In this document: piece by piece, positions 1-21,200 of the stretch
Layout of the letters: every line of letters begins with the position of its first letter
How positions within the stretch are numbered: position 1 is the stretch's first letter
Origin: Liolophura sinensis
Lineage: Eukaryota; Mollusca; Polyplacophora; Chitonida; Chitonidae
Reading direction: 5' to 3'
Assembly: GCF_032854445.1 (NCBI RefSeq)
Contig: NC_088295.1
Location: 21,873,385 to 21,937,384, forward strand
DNA length: 64,000 nucleotides
Translations under genes and position numbers: made by a program
Notes under the pieces: model-generated
Databases searched by the model: none
What the model was told of the DNA's origin: nothing
What the model saw: only the letters and a program-made list of their open reading frames with translations

Positions 1-111
1 AAACTGTTGAGCACGTTATGAAAGTTTCTTACTTGATGCAAAATTATTAAAAGCTATTATATTTGTTATTATTGTTGTTGTTGTTTTTTTTTGTTTTTTT
101 TTGTCATGCAG

Positions 112-8491
<8,380 letters not shown>

Positions 8492-9450
8492 AAGGATCAG
8501 CTCATTAGTTCATGTATATCATTCATTGTACAGCATTTCCATCTATGCTCTTCTGTTGATCCTATTTTACTGATCACATGTATGTGAGAAGTCTCTTTGG
8601 TACTGCTGGCCAGTGTATTGAACTACACATAATGCCAGTGTTTAATTCCTCTCAAAGAACTCAAGACTTTACTGAAAAGTATTTAAAATGGTCGCAGTTT
8701 TGCCATGTTTGTTTAATACACATATGATGATGGCATATAGTGCAGATTTGGTAGACATTGTTATGTTTATGTTAATGTTACCATGAAGCCATATTGATTG
8801 ACACTATCAAAACAGTTTTCATGTTACTGACACAGGTGTCCTGAAGCTAAACCAGATTGTCTCTCAGAAAATCTATAATGGAGGAACAGGAATTCCTAAA
8901 ATCTGATTATTCATCTTTATGGCTATCCCTTACAGGTTAAACCTTAACTTGAATATGTGGAGTGGATATGGTTGATGTATGCGTGTAGTTTTCTTTTCTC
9001 TTTGATGTAGCAAGTCTTTCCCATTATGATCTTCAGAGCAGAGATTATTTGTTTACTTACATAATTATATAAAATAACTTTTTTGCTGAAGTTAGCCAAA
9101 TATTGTCTGTCTAGTTGACATGCAGATAAAGTTTCTGGAACATTTTGGCTCTAGGTATCTTCCACTGTACTTCAGTTATGTTTGATTGGCAAAATATTTG
9201 CCTGCATATCTTTGGACTATTTTTGAAATACAGAATCTATTTTCTGTGAGATAATCATGCAATGTGTAAATGTCCCAGGGCTGTTGCCTGTGCTGGCAAT
9301 TTATGCGTATGAGGGTGTTGTCATCATGGATATATTTCATTTTCAACTACATTTACCTAATAGATATGTTTTTCTTAAGTTAAATGAAAACCTAAGTAGA
9401 ACTCTAATTTATTGTAAATATTTATCCTTGTGCCAGTAGATTTTAGTTTA
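8492..9450 (+). other. Piwi 3' UTR and downstream spacer
   Basis: AT-rich DNA following the Piwi stop. I see no AATAAA in the first kilobase and no conserved ORF, so the 3' end of the transcript is not defined. Confidence 0.5.
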
Positions 9451-9454
9451 ATTT

Positions 9455-9541
9455 CTTAAAATTCCAGAATTCAGTTGATGATTTTAAAATTCTAGAATTC
9501 AATTGATGTTTTTAGAATTCTGGAATTCAGTTGATGTTTTA
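9455..9541. repeat. About 29-bp tandem repeat, three copies
   Basis: Three imperfect copies of a unit of the form 'aattc(c/t)(a/g)gaattca(g/a)ttgatg' plus a T-rich link. Each copy holds an EcoRI-like GAATTC palindrome. Confidence 0.75.
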
Positions 9542-9930
9542 ACTTCATCTTGAACTACAATTTAGGAATTATATGATTTTAAGCGTTGCCTTGTTGTGAG
9601 ATTTTCAGGGGTGTCTTAAGATGTATTTTAAAAAGATTAATATTTCACCTACTGTATCTTACCATAATTATAAATCATGTTGAGTTTTGCCCTGGGCTGA
9701 GTTTGTTCAATATTAGTTGCAGAGATGACATTAGTGTTTGACTGCCAAATATACACCAATTCTCAATGCAACCCTTTAGAACACTACAGTTAGTCTTGTA
9801 AATCATTCTGCCTGTTTGCTTGGTAACTTGTTTGACATTTGCACAATAATCAGCCAGAAAATAGTTTTACAAAAGAACATACACATGTGTAAGCAATTAA
9901 TACTGAGATATCCGAAGATCAGACTGGCAG

Positions 9931-10486
9931 GACATACACGTAGCAGGAACAGTCTACCTTCTCTGCCATACATGTAGTGGGAACAGTCTATATCACTTTC
10001 TACCTTCTCTGCCATACAGGTAGCAGGAACAGTCTATATCAAGTTCAGCCTTCTCTGCAATACACATAGCAGGAACAGTCTATATCACTTTCTACCTTCT
10101 CTGCAATACACATAGCAGGAACAGTCGATATCACATTCTACCTTATCTGTCATACACATAGCAGGAACAGTCGATATCACATTCTACCTTATCTGTCATA
10201 CACGTAGCGGGAACAGTCTATATCACTTTCTACATTCTCTGTCATACACGTAGCAGGAACAGTCTATATCCCTTTCTACATTCTCTGCCATACACATAGC
10301 AGGAACAGTCTTATATCACTTTCTACATTCTCTGTAATACACGTAGCAGTAACAGTCTATATCCCTTTCTACATTCTCTGCCATACACGTAGCAGGAACA
10401 GGCTGTATCACTTCCTGCATTCTCTGCCATACACATAGCAGGAACGGTCTATATCACTTTCTGCCTTCTCTGCCATACATATTTAA
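9931..10486. repeat. 46-bp minisatellite, about 12 copies
   Basis: The anchor 'tagcaggaacagtc' and variants recurs at 9941, 9975, 10021, 10067, 10113, 10159, 10205, 10251, 10297, 10344, 10390 and 10436. The spacing is 46 bp throughout, apart from a shortened first unit (34 bp) and one of 47 bp. Each unit continues with 'tatatcactttctaccttctctgccatacac' variants. Divergence between copies is low to moderate. It lies between the 3' ends of Piwi and C2orf68. Confidence 0.95.
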
Positions 10487-13283
10487 TCTCTGCACCATAC
10501 AGGTCTCTCTGGATATGTTGAATTGATGTCAGAAGCATAAATATATAGAAACCTGCTGCACATTGTTTTCTGTCTGCAAAAGCCTTATAGCGGCACTTTA
10601 GGAATCTGCATGTAACTTCAACACGGTACCTCAAACGTTACATTGTAAGAGTTGATGTGGTTTCTTGTTTCATTAACATGCTTTGGAAGGCTTTGTGTCT
10701 TGCTTGCAAAGACCAACATGTTTATTAATATACCCCGCTTTCTCAAGTTTAGGTGTCTTTTTCTATGAAGAAGGACATAAAAAACAAAATTAGGTCCTGT
10801 AATAGTGGTGGCTGGTGTTTTGAGCATACTTGCAACCACAGTGAAAGTTAATCGTGCAGGATTTCCATACCAAACTTCTGACCCACCCTGCACTGTACAG
10901 TAGTATTTCTCTAGCATTTAGGCATGTATTATGGTTGTACCAGTATTGCCTCCAGTAGATGAAGCAAAAAATGTCATTGTAAGGCTTAAAGTTTCTGCAG
11001 TTAGGTTAGGGAATGAAGGATAATGGAGTGAGAACCCAGAGACATAATTGTGTAATGTTTCTGGTCAGCTGCCTATTAACATACTCTTAGTGAAAAACTA
11101 GATGATTTATGGTGATAGACATTTTATGATGACCTCAAAGTCATTTTGCTTTCTTAGCCCTGGTTAACTAGTCATTATTTCAAATGCTCTTTCATTTTGG
11201 TCAGATTTGACGACAATGATGAATGTGTAGATTCTTTTGTTGTGCAAGGATAGAAATTCATGCCAGATTAGCTTCATTTCATTAGTATTTGCTAATAAAA
11301 CCAACTTTTCACGAAATTGTGCGCAATTACTGTGGGTTATGTGTCTCTTTTCCACCGAGGCAGCGCTAAAACGGCGTGGCCAAAAAAACCTGCAAGGAAA
11401 CAAGTGAAATACATGTACATGTTGTGCTGTAAGCCATGTAAATGACAGCAAAGTTATATTCGGTATACATTCTCAATTTGGGCAGGAAATTCGTATGAGC
11501 AAAATCCTACTTTCAGACCAAGATTTGATGGTATTAGGCAGGACTGACACAAGCGTCATTTTGAAGAAAATTCTGACAAACAGGATTTTGCATTACATAA
11601 GCTGAGTCCCCAATTTGTTCTGTTGAGTCTTTCATTTTAAAGTTAGGAGTGCTTGCCTAGGAAAACCTGTCATACATATTTTCAGATATTATGATTAAAA
11701 CATTTTTAGACCATTGCAAATACTGCATCTAAGTAACACACAACTTCAGGAGTACAAAGACCCAGTAACACCAATGAAATGACATATAACTTGTGTGATT
11801 AGTCGCTATCTTTAAATTGTCATGATCTTGAGAAGTTGTGGTGAATTTACCCTGAATGAAAACACCAAAACTGACAGATTCGTTATCTCTTGAATGACTC
11901 TTCTTCATCCATGGTGGCCATGTGATTGAGTGAAATCAAAGGCACTCCATGGCCAAAATGTATATACAATTTAAGAAGATAATTCGCAATGCTCATACAA
12001 AGTTCATACTACAAGGACAGACTGATAAGATTTGTCAGAATTTACATGTATGTGTGACAACCAACGATAACTTTTGATCGCAGCTGATCTTGTGCATTCA
12101 CAATTCATTGGAACAGATTTTTCCTCTGGTATGGTTGGACTCGTGTTGCGGTCATGTTGGATGGACTTTTTGACAACATACTGACTTTGACCTGTGACTA
12201 ATATAACAGTTATATTCGTCTCAGCTTTGACAAAGTATGCTAATGGAGAAAATGAAGATGGTATGAACCAATAAAACAAAAAATCAAAAACTTGGACAAT
12301 AATGTGGTGTTGTGCACATATTAACAACATATAAAATAGATCCCCACCCCAATAAGATGTGTTAACTGTGCAATCATTACCATATAAACATAAAGGAATG
12401 AGAGCATTTCCTGAAACAGCAGCAGATGCAATTAATTTTATTGGCTTCTGCAGAAATAACTATACAGAAAAACTGTCTATATGAAATGAGATTGTTAAAG
12501 TTGATGCAGATTCATGCAAGCAAAAGGCAGCCATTTAAAATATCCTAACAATGAGAGGCCATCTAAATGATGTCCTTAAATGAACTTCTGCTATTTGTTA
12601 ACAGTGTGTGTTTAATGACAATACAAGATAAGAAGATGGTTTTGCTTGATGGACAAAGTTGGGTGCACTAATGTTGCTTAATTCCAAGATGTCTTACCGA
12701 GCACTGGGAATAGTGGACTCCTTGTTAGCTTATAATGGCAGATCATGTGTTGGTAGATGTAAACTTTCCTAAAATGTTTTGACTTAGCACCTTTTACTAC
12801 GTATTTCAGTCTTTTCTCGTAGCCACTCCTTACATTCTACATAACCAACCACTGAAAAACACTTGGGGGATGGTCCACATTCACTGATAGCAACACAATG
12901 AGCTCAATCACCAGAGTGTATAGTGCTTAACTCCATTCAGACTTCAACAGGTATTAGAAGGATGGCTCTGGCCTAGAGGATGGCATAACCAATCCTTTAT
13001 GGTTCATAAACAGTCTCCTGAGTAAGTGCCTCCATGCTTTTGTTACCTTTTTTTCACCTCACTTTCTATGCTTATTTGATACATTGTATCAGCCCTGTTC
13101 AGTCATTCGTCCTCAATCATAGTAACATGTACCATCACTTGGGTATAATAAACCTTCCTTGAGTGAACTTGGGAGTTACATTGTATGGCAATGATGGGTG
13201 GTAAAGGCAGGTGTCTACTGGATAATACATTGGTCCCGGACTGTTGCCACAGATTATTTATCCGCACAGCAACTCGAAATGTG
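10487..13283. other. Intergenic DNA, may include C2orf68 3' UTR
   Basis: No recognisable protein-coding exon. Minus-strand ORFs of 95-108 codons (for example 10618-10917 and 12004-12330) have no motif I recognise and no supporting splice structure. A minus-strand AATAAA at 12437-12442 could end the C2orf68 transcript. Confidence 0.4.
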
Positions 13284-15041
13284 TCATGACACTCTGCCAT
13301 TTTGTCTTTTATCAACTTCTTCATGAAGCTTGATGGCCAAAGCTTTCACATGTATCTCAGTCATACCAATTTGAAGGCCAAAATCCCTTGCCACATGAGA
13401 AACACTGTCACCCTGCCAATAAAAGTAATGAAGAAGTAAAAATTAACTACCAGTACTGTAAATCTTCAACCTTTCCAATCACTATATAAAGGCACTTTTT
13501 TCAGTGGAATTAATGCATGCAGTTATTATGAAAATTACACTAAAATGATTTGTTTGTTCATTAAAGATGCAAGCTTTATAAAACTGCAAATTATTTCTCT
13601 ACACCCCTTAGTTCTCTCAGAGTGTTTTAAACTATTGATAGCACAGGCAGTTGAAAAGGTTGAAGAATTAGGCTACCACCATTTTCCCATCACAAATTGG
13701 GTTGTGGCATTACCTCATGGCGTTTGTCAAAAATCTAGAGAAATGTGTTGGCTTCCACCAGGCTCTGCCACCCATATAGGTGCACATTTGTGAGTATCAT
13801 GTAAAACACCTACCAAATTATATGGTATAAGATACAATCTAATATACCCTTGCTTGTTAAACACACGACATAGGTTGATATCAACCACTTACTCTGTTTA
13901 TAGAGATTGTATGGAGTTTACCCTTCTGATCTTCATACTCCAAATCAAAGATCACACTGCTCTCAGTTTCTGACGGAAGAAAAGTGTACCTTAATAGTAT
14001 TGGATAATAATTTGTTGTAAATATCATGGGAAGAAGATAAACTTTTCATGAAAACGCAGCTGAATTTAGATATTTGTGTTAAATTACAGATGTACGCTCA
14101 ATGTTTACAACTATAAATAACTTATATCATTTGTAAAAAAAGTTTGAAAAATTATATGGATAAAGCTTAACTTTGTTAACAATTAACACATTTGGATACG
14201 GTCTATTACTGATTTTACAGACAAAATAGAGTACTGAGTGATTAACTGTTCTACCTCAAATATTTTACCTTGTTTAATCTTTGACCTTGGCGGAGGGACA
14301 TAAGTTTTCAACTCAGGTTTCTTCCCTCTATTCTGACCAACAGATTTTGGTTTATCATTCATCTTTGCTTTCACTTCTTTGTCATAGTTGTCTCTGTAAA
14401 TAAAGACATTAAGGTGTACTTATCGGCAACAGTAGCTTATATATCACATGTAAAATTTCTTTACTGAGCTCTTTACCAGGTCACACTGAGCATATGCTAA
14501 CGTCTGCCGGGCCAGGTTTCAGTTCACTGCTCATGGTATTAACATTTGAACATTTGATTTTACCATAAAAAAGATCGAAACGTGGTAGATAAAGGGCACT
14601 GACGCCACTGAGTGTATCGAAAAGCAGCGACACTATCATACACTTACATAGCTCCGTAGGGCTGTGATTACGTATACTATCTCAGTCGAGCTTTGTAGGG
14701 CTGTGATTACGTATACTCTATCAGCCCTGTCTTGTACAGAGCTAACACTAACGGCATATACACATATTCCATGACTACTCACGATTAAAATATGCAAAGT
14801 TAAACACCGTAAATAATGTCGTAAATAACGTACACAGAGGTTTCAAATCCTGTAGCAATGATGGATAGGTGCCTAAATATCTCGCTGGATCTGTGATAAC
14901 ATGCATACCGGCTTGAAGCACACATCAAAAAAACCAAGCGTAGCAAGAGATCGGCGCATTTTACCTTTCCACCTGGTTCTTGATAATGCATTTTATAAAT
15001 CCATGCCCCATATCAAGTCTAGCTTTAGGTTGACTGGCCAT
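13284..15041 (-). CDS. C2orf68: UPF0561 family protein, C2orf68 homologue
   Basis: A conserved small metazoan protein of unknown function. The four exons, in transcript order, are 15041-14965, 14393-14269, 13969-13893 and 13412-13284, giving 135 residues with every junction in phase and canonical splice sites. Exon 1 starts at ATG 15041-15039 and encodes LDMGHGFIKCIIKNQVER, matching the human block LDMSHGFVHHIRRNQIAR. Exon 2 has NYDKEVK and a proline-rich KTYVPPPRSK. Exon 3 has VIFDLEYEDQKGKLHTI. The last exon is predicted helical, KALAIKLHEEVDKRQ. The human protein is somewhat longer (about 166 residues). It is transcribed away from USP39, with 195 bp between the two start codons. I am confident of the family; no biochemical role is known to me. 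Confidence 0.92.
14651..14726. repeat. 39-bp tandem duplication in C2orf68 intron 1
   Basis: Two near-identical copies of a unit starting 'gct(cc/tt)gtagggctgtgattacg' begin at 14651 and 14690. A third, shorter 'cagccctg' follows. No function is evident. Confidence 0.7.
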
Positions 15042-15236
15042 AATTCACATTACAATGGGAAGTTAAGTGTTCGAATTGACTTTCACTTCTTCAGTTGACG
15101 GATGCATGCGAAAAACGTCGTCAATTAATGCGTAAACTCTCTTTAACTCGTACGTTTATGTTTTCGTTAAAGGAAATATACTGGGAAATGTACGAGAGAA
15201 TCAAATCGCTGACGTAGTACGCATGCACATGTGGAA
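15042..15236. promoter_or_regulatory. Bidirectional promoter between C2orf68 and USP39
   Basis: The 195 bp between divergent start codons must hold both core promoters and 5' UTRs unless untranslated exons lie inside the genes. It contains NRF1-like half sites (GCATGCG at 15104-15110 and CGCATGCAC at 15220-15228) and a CRE-like TGACGT at 15210-15215. There is no clear TATA box. This composition is typical of divergent housekeeping pairs. The motif assignments are by eye. Confidence 0.7.
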
Positions 15237-18200
15237 ATGGCGCTGAACGGAAAGAGCCAGGCGAATGTGCAGCCAAAATCAATCTTAAAACGGAAAGCAC
15301 AGAGTGATGATTTAGAAGCTGATGATATTGGTAAATGCTTATGTCTGTGTGCCTCGAATGCATCCGCACATTTGTCGGTAAACTAGAAATTAAGCTTACT
15401 TGACCTAAGTAAAGAGCAAACGTTGCAGTGCTTGAACAATCACATGGGCCCTCGATGTGCTATGAATAGTAAATAGACGCTAGCGTAGTCATGGATCAGT
15501 TCACTTCACCCTGGTAGGATGAATTGTAAAATTTGGGAAAACAGACGATTACTAGCCTATAATGCCTGCCCTGTCACTTCTTTGCAATGCTTAGGGTCCT
15601 AGGGCACCTGACTTAAAATCCTGAGATGTCGATCATGCCAGGGGTAGGCCTAAATATCCATCCATATTTAAGTACAGCATCTCCACTCACTTCTCATTTA
15701 CGAAATGGCCGCCATTTACACTGCCTACATGTGCGGCCAGGCAGCTGGATGCGAAATGGCTGGCCAGTCCTGCCCTCATTTGTGGAGGTCATGCATGTCA
15801 AAACAACAACACATGCTCTAGGTTGGTTCCCTGACATGCCATTTGTACACCTAATGTCAAGGGGACTAAAACCTGTCATCGTGTGATCATGTAACAACAA
15901 AAGGACATCATAACTAGCATTAAAAGGGAGGGATAGCTTTGTATTCAGCTGCTCGACTGCACATGCACGCCGTGTAGATGGCGGCCATTTCGTAAATGAG
16001 AAGTGAGTGGAGATGCTGTACTTAAATATGGATGGATAATTACCCTTGGGATGATTGTCACCTCATGATTTTAACAGTTAAGTGCCCTAGAACACTAAGC
16101 ATTGCAAAGGAGTGACTGGACGGGCGTGGTAGGTTAGTAGTCGAAAGTAGCTTTCCAAATTTTACAATTCATACCAGGGCGAAGGAGACTGATCTATGAC
16201 TATGCAAGCATCTAAAGATATAAAAAAAACATAGCTTATCAGCCAGGGCTACTTAAGGCCATATATAGTAAAGTGTACAAATCTTCCAGCCCTCCCATGT
16301 TGAGAGGGTCTGAAACATAGAAGTAAAAGGAACCAGATCACCTACCACTATGAAGATGAAATATATCAACATTGGGAAGAAAAAGTAACATTTGAATGCC
16401 ATTACCCACCATCTAGATGTAACATCACCATCCACCATACAGCCACATTCTCAACAGTTAGCTATTAAAAATCACCTTAAAAATTTCTTTGATTACTAAT
16501 GTGTGATAGGCGAGCTACTTTTTAAATTTAGGCCCCTGAATTACGTCAGTCAGACTTTCAGTAGCCAGGGGAGATCAGAAATTTTGCTGGAAATCTGCCA
16601 TTAAAAGCACTACTTGTTTCAGACAATTTTGTGAGTATTTGAAATTATAACCTGTGGTAAAAACATGTAGTTGATAAATGAAATAAAAGGCAGTCACTTA
16701 GGGACAGAATGATACTTGACAAAACATATTAATCTGTGTTACATCAACTTATTCTTATAAAGTAAAACTTCCAAGAATGAAGATAATTTTAATTTTAGTA
16801 TCACTCGTTATAAGATAACATTCAACTTGAATCCTGAACTACAAAACTACATGTATTTCCTACTCATTTGCTGAAGTCTCAATTTCTGTATTCTTTGTGA
16901 TAAATGATTCACTGTATACTTAGGAGATGTCTTCGATGAAACTTGCCTTTTAAAATCTATTAATGTCTTCATAATGCCTGGCTTTGTCACCATGTATACT
17001 CCTGTCAAAGTGCAGCCGCATGACTGGCATTTCCTGCACAACTTTTTCTTAGTCCACTTTTGCAGATAGTCTCAATATCGGGCCAAGTGTTCGTGTCATT
17101 AATTTACATGAAATTACTTTCACACTTTTATGGACGCCTTTATAAAATGTAACATAAATAATAAGAATGGAAGAAAGGCAAAGTCAAATTTACCAATGAA
17201 GTGAATAGATCTGAAAACAGTGAGAAGTGATTTCCATCAGACCCTGCTTCCTGGAAATGAAAACAGTGGCTGAATGTTGGTTGATTTTATGAGGCAGTAA
17301 GTTACTTGAGGTGATCGTCATGACAATTTAATTTAATTACTCATAATTTAAGTAATTTAAGAATATACGGCAAGGTTAGTGTGGTGTTCTGGAACTCTTG
17401 AAACTGACATTAAGTGTCACTGAAACCTCTCAGAAAACATGATGTAAATGGCCAAATCCTTGCCTTGTACCCATGGCACACAAACTCACTTACCTCCATT
17501 GCTCATTACTTACTTAGTACCTAACTATTTCTTTCATTTCTTTAATAGAACGTTGATCATACTGACCCACAGGTTCACAGTCATCAAACTTCAAAACTGG
17601 CATCAAGCAAATTGTCCATGTTGGACAATTTTATAAAGCACATTTATCACTATGTCCTCACAGATGCTAACATGACGCCACCAGATTTTATCACTACAGC
17701 ACTAACTTGAATTCAGGCTACATTTGTTCAGTGGATCAGATCACTAAAGCAAATTCATAAATATATGTATATATATATATATTTGTTTCATTTTTTTGTT
17801 TTGTACACTTTTCAGCTCCAGTGAAAGATCCCAAAGTTGATCGTAGTAGAAGTTGTCCTTATTTAGACACCATAAACAGGTAAAAACAGAACGAAATTTC
17901 ATTTCACAAAATAAAGGATATTTTAAATAAATCTCAAACTTCATCATTTTTATTTTTAAATATTGGATGATCTCTATGGTCTTATTGTAGAGGAATAACA
18001 GGGTGAAATCATTGGATGGTAGTTGACAGTTCTTGTTTTGTCTCTCAGTGGCAGTGTAAATATTTAACTATTGACAAAAGCTTATAAATTAAATTAATCA
18101 GATATTTTGATGTAAGCATTGTAAGAACCTATTTTCTTGAAACTCTAGTAGTGATTGTAACTTGCATGAATTAATTATAACTTTATCCTATACAGGTCCG

Positions 18201-21200
18201 TGCTTGATTTTGACTTTGAGAAGCTATGCTCAGTCTCGCTTTCCCACATCAATGTGTATGCCTGCCTGGTTTGTGGAAAATATTTTCAAGGTATGATGTT
18301 TGTCTTGAGTTCTTATGAACAACTCAGCCTAGCAGTCTTTGGCTTGAAAATAAATTTTAAATATTGCCATGCAGTTACAAAAACCAATGCTTCTACTTGT
18401 AATTTGAATAATTTAATTGTAAAAATGAATTTTAAAGGTCAGGTGTGACACACTATTAAAAATTAATAAATTAATGGACTTTTACAGTATTAAAAATTAC
18501 AGACATGATTTTTTTCCGCTTTTTTTCTTTGTTCAGTTTCGATTAATTTACCTGTTTTCCGCAGATTTTTCTAGCTAACGGGGCCTAGGCGGCCCCTGGA
18601 CCCCGGCCTTTTTGGGCTATGATAGTAAATTTCAGCTATTTTCTTGGTTCACCACAATCATGTCTGAAATTAATTTGCTGATTTGTTTTTTTTTAGGCCG
18701 AGGCCAGAAGTCTCATGCTTACACTCACAGTGTACAAGACGGTCACCATGTGTTCCTCAACCTACAGTCCCAGAAATTCTACTGCCTGCCTGATAACTAT
18801 GAGGTCATTGATTCCTCTTTAGATGACATCATTGTAAGTAATTCTATAAGGAGACTGTTGGGGACATTGTTTGATTCATGTTCATTTCTGTTGCCACTAA
18901 GGGGATTCTACTAGTGTGTAAGTTGTAATTGCCTATTTGAATGCTTTTGCAATCTTTCTGTCCCATTGTCAGTTGTAGTTCAAGTTGGGCTGTCTGATGT
19001 TGGTTTCATGCATTCAGCCATAACAAAGATGTTAGAGAACCCACAAATAGGCCATATACATGTTTATTGGTCAATTCTGTGTCTGGTATCTTTGGCGTGG
19101 AAATAGCACATTTTATGTTTGAGGTACCGTGTATGACGTAGAGTTTAGCCGAAAATGTCTGGCCATAAATTTTAGCCTATTTAAATTGCCGGAGAAGAAG
19201 ACGGGAAAGTGATCAGCCCCCAGCTGTGCAGTAATCCCCAGTGACGATCTGGCTGCTGGCCCTCGCCACATAGGGTAAACTCCCCAGGCATGTACAGAGA
19301 GAAGGGTGATTTTACGCCCACTAGTACATCTAGATCCTCAATAAAACCTTGTTTGTTGCATGTAACAAACCATTATTCTTAAGGTTGGGTGCGTTGGTCG
19401 TTTTTTTTACCCTGGAAATTCAAAGGTATTTCAGCAATACAGATCTCATTGGTAAGTATCTGTTGTCAAGCTTTGGTAAAATATCAGTGGAGTTTGCCAC
19501 CTCCCACGCTCATGCCATGTATGAAGAATTACATTTTCGCGCCTTATCAAATCAGGTTTTTAGTTCAGCACAGAAAACACATTTTGGCAAAGTTTCTGAA
19601 ACTAGATATCCCATGTGTTCTAACCTCGTTCTTGCATTGTTTTGACAGCCGATTGCCTTGCACTGGACTGAGATTTCAGAGAATGCAAATGTTTCAGCAC
19701 TGACCAATTAGGTGCATTTATTTTCTTTGACCTACCCCTTGAAATAGTCACAATTGTGAAATCTCCCACCGAATCTAATCTAGGAGGCGGTCTATTTGTT
19801 TGCAAACACCCACATGCCCAGTTAAAATGCATATACATTAATTTTCGTGAGACCACTAAATCTTTTCCACTGAAGCATGAGGGTGTTTATTGATTTTGTC
19901 ATGTGTATGCACTATCCCGTGAACACACTCCCCCCTACCTCACTGTCAAAGTTGTAAAATATCAGAAGAAACAAGAATACATTGTATAGCTTGGACAAAC
20001 AATCTAATAAGGTGGGAGGTGGGTGGGGGCATACATGTAAGGGTTAAATGAAAAACTATTGATAGAATGCCTGTTGATAGATTGTTAATTCTCAGAGAAT
20101 GTTTTCAGTATGTCCTGGACCCAACTTTCACTGATAAACACATAGCCAACCTTGATAACCACACCAAGATGTCTCGGGCCTATGATGGTACAACATACCT
20201 ACCAGGTATGATTTGGATAAGAGATCTTTCCTACATGTATCATTTGCAATGTATGTCTCTGAAAATCACTGTGCGAAAAGTTTTGGTGATCCGCTAGTTA
20301 CACATAAGGTAATTATTATGATTAACTCAGGAATAGAAGGTGGACCTAATTTGGTTTTCATTTTTGTAATAACCCAGCAGAATCATCAGCATCTGAATAA
20401 AAAATAAATTATAACTAGTTGTCTTTCTGTTTTCCAATTAATCACTAAATATCGCATTTTATATTTGCAGGCATTGTAGGTTTGAACAACATCAAAGCTA
20501 ATGACTATTGTAATGTAGTTCTACAGGTGGGTTTGTTTTACCTGTTTAACATGTTTTTTTTGTCGGAGTGAGAAAGTTTTGGCTATTATATGGGCAGTGT
20601 GTGTACTGTATTAATCAGACCTGTTGATGTCCACAGTAACTCAAGCAACAAAGGGAGATAATCCTGTTTCACCTCAAGAGTGGAAATAAATGTGTACTAC
20701 TATTTGTTTCACTATTGATGTTTTTTGTTTGACAAATTTTTAAAAATTTGTGGATGACTATAGTGCTATGAACTAAAAGATTTTAATGATTTATTCTTCA
20801 TTACAGGCTTTATCTCATGTTCATACGTTCAGAAACTATTTCCTTCAAGAGCAAAACTACAAAAACATAAAACGTCCGCCTGGAGACCAAATGTGCCTTC
20901 TGAGCCAGCGTTTTGGCGAGTTGCTACGGAAACTGTGGAATCCACGTAACTTCAAGGCTCATGTGAGTCCTCACGAGATGCTACAGGCTGTGGTTCTCTG
21001 TAGTAAAAAGACATTTCAAATCACAGAGCAAGGTGAGATGTGTTCCCTGTAATACCGATTGATATTTGATATTTTTATGAAGAATAAAACAACCTTCCTG
21101 AGGCCTCCTTGGCTGGTGATTTGCATGCTAGTGCAACACCCAGGAGACACCCACCGGTGCGATTAATGATAGTTCATGTGTAGCTCATGCTGACATCCTC

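Noticed and set aside
9931-10486. CRISPR-like array
   Set aside because: Whole 46-bp units repeat with no unique spacers, in an animal genome; it is a minisatellite.
15626-15900. Overlapping 86- and 68-codon ORFs in the foldback element
   Set aside because: They span the palindromic arm and centre, differ between arms and have no recognisable domain.
19349-19703. Two overlapping ORFs of about 100 codons as an extra USP39 exon
   Set aside because: Exons 4 and 5 of USP39 join in phase and match the conserved protein without any insert.
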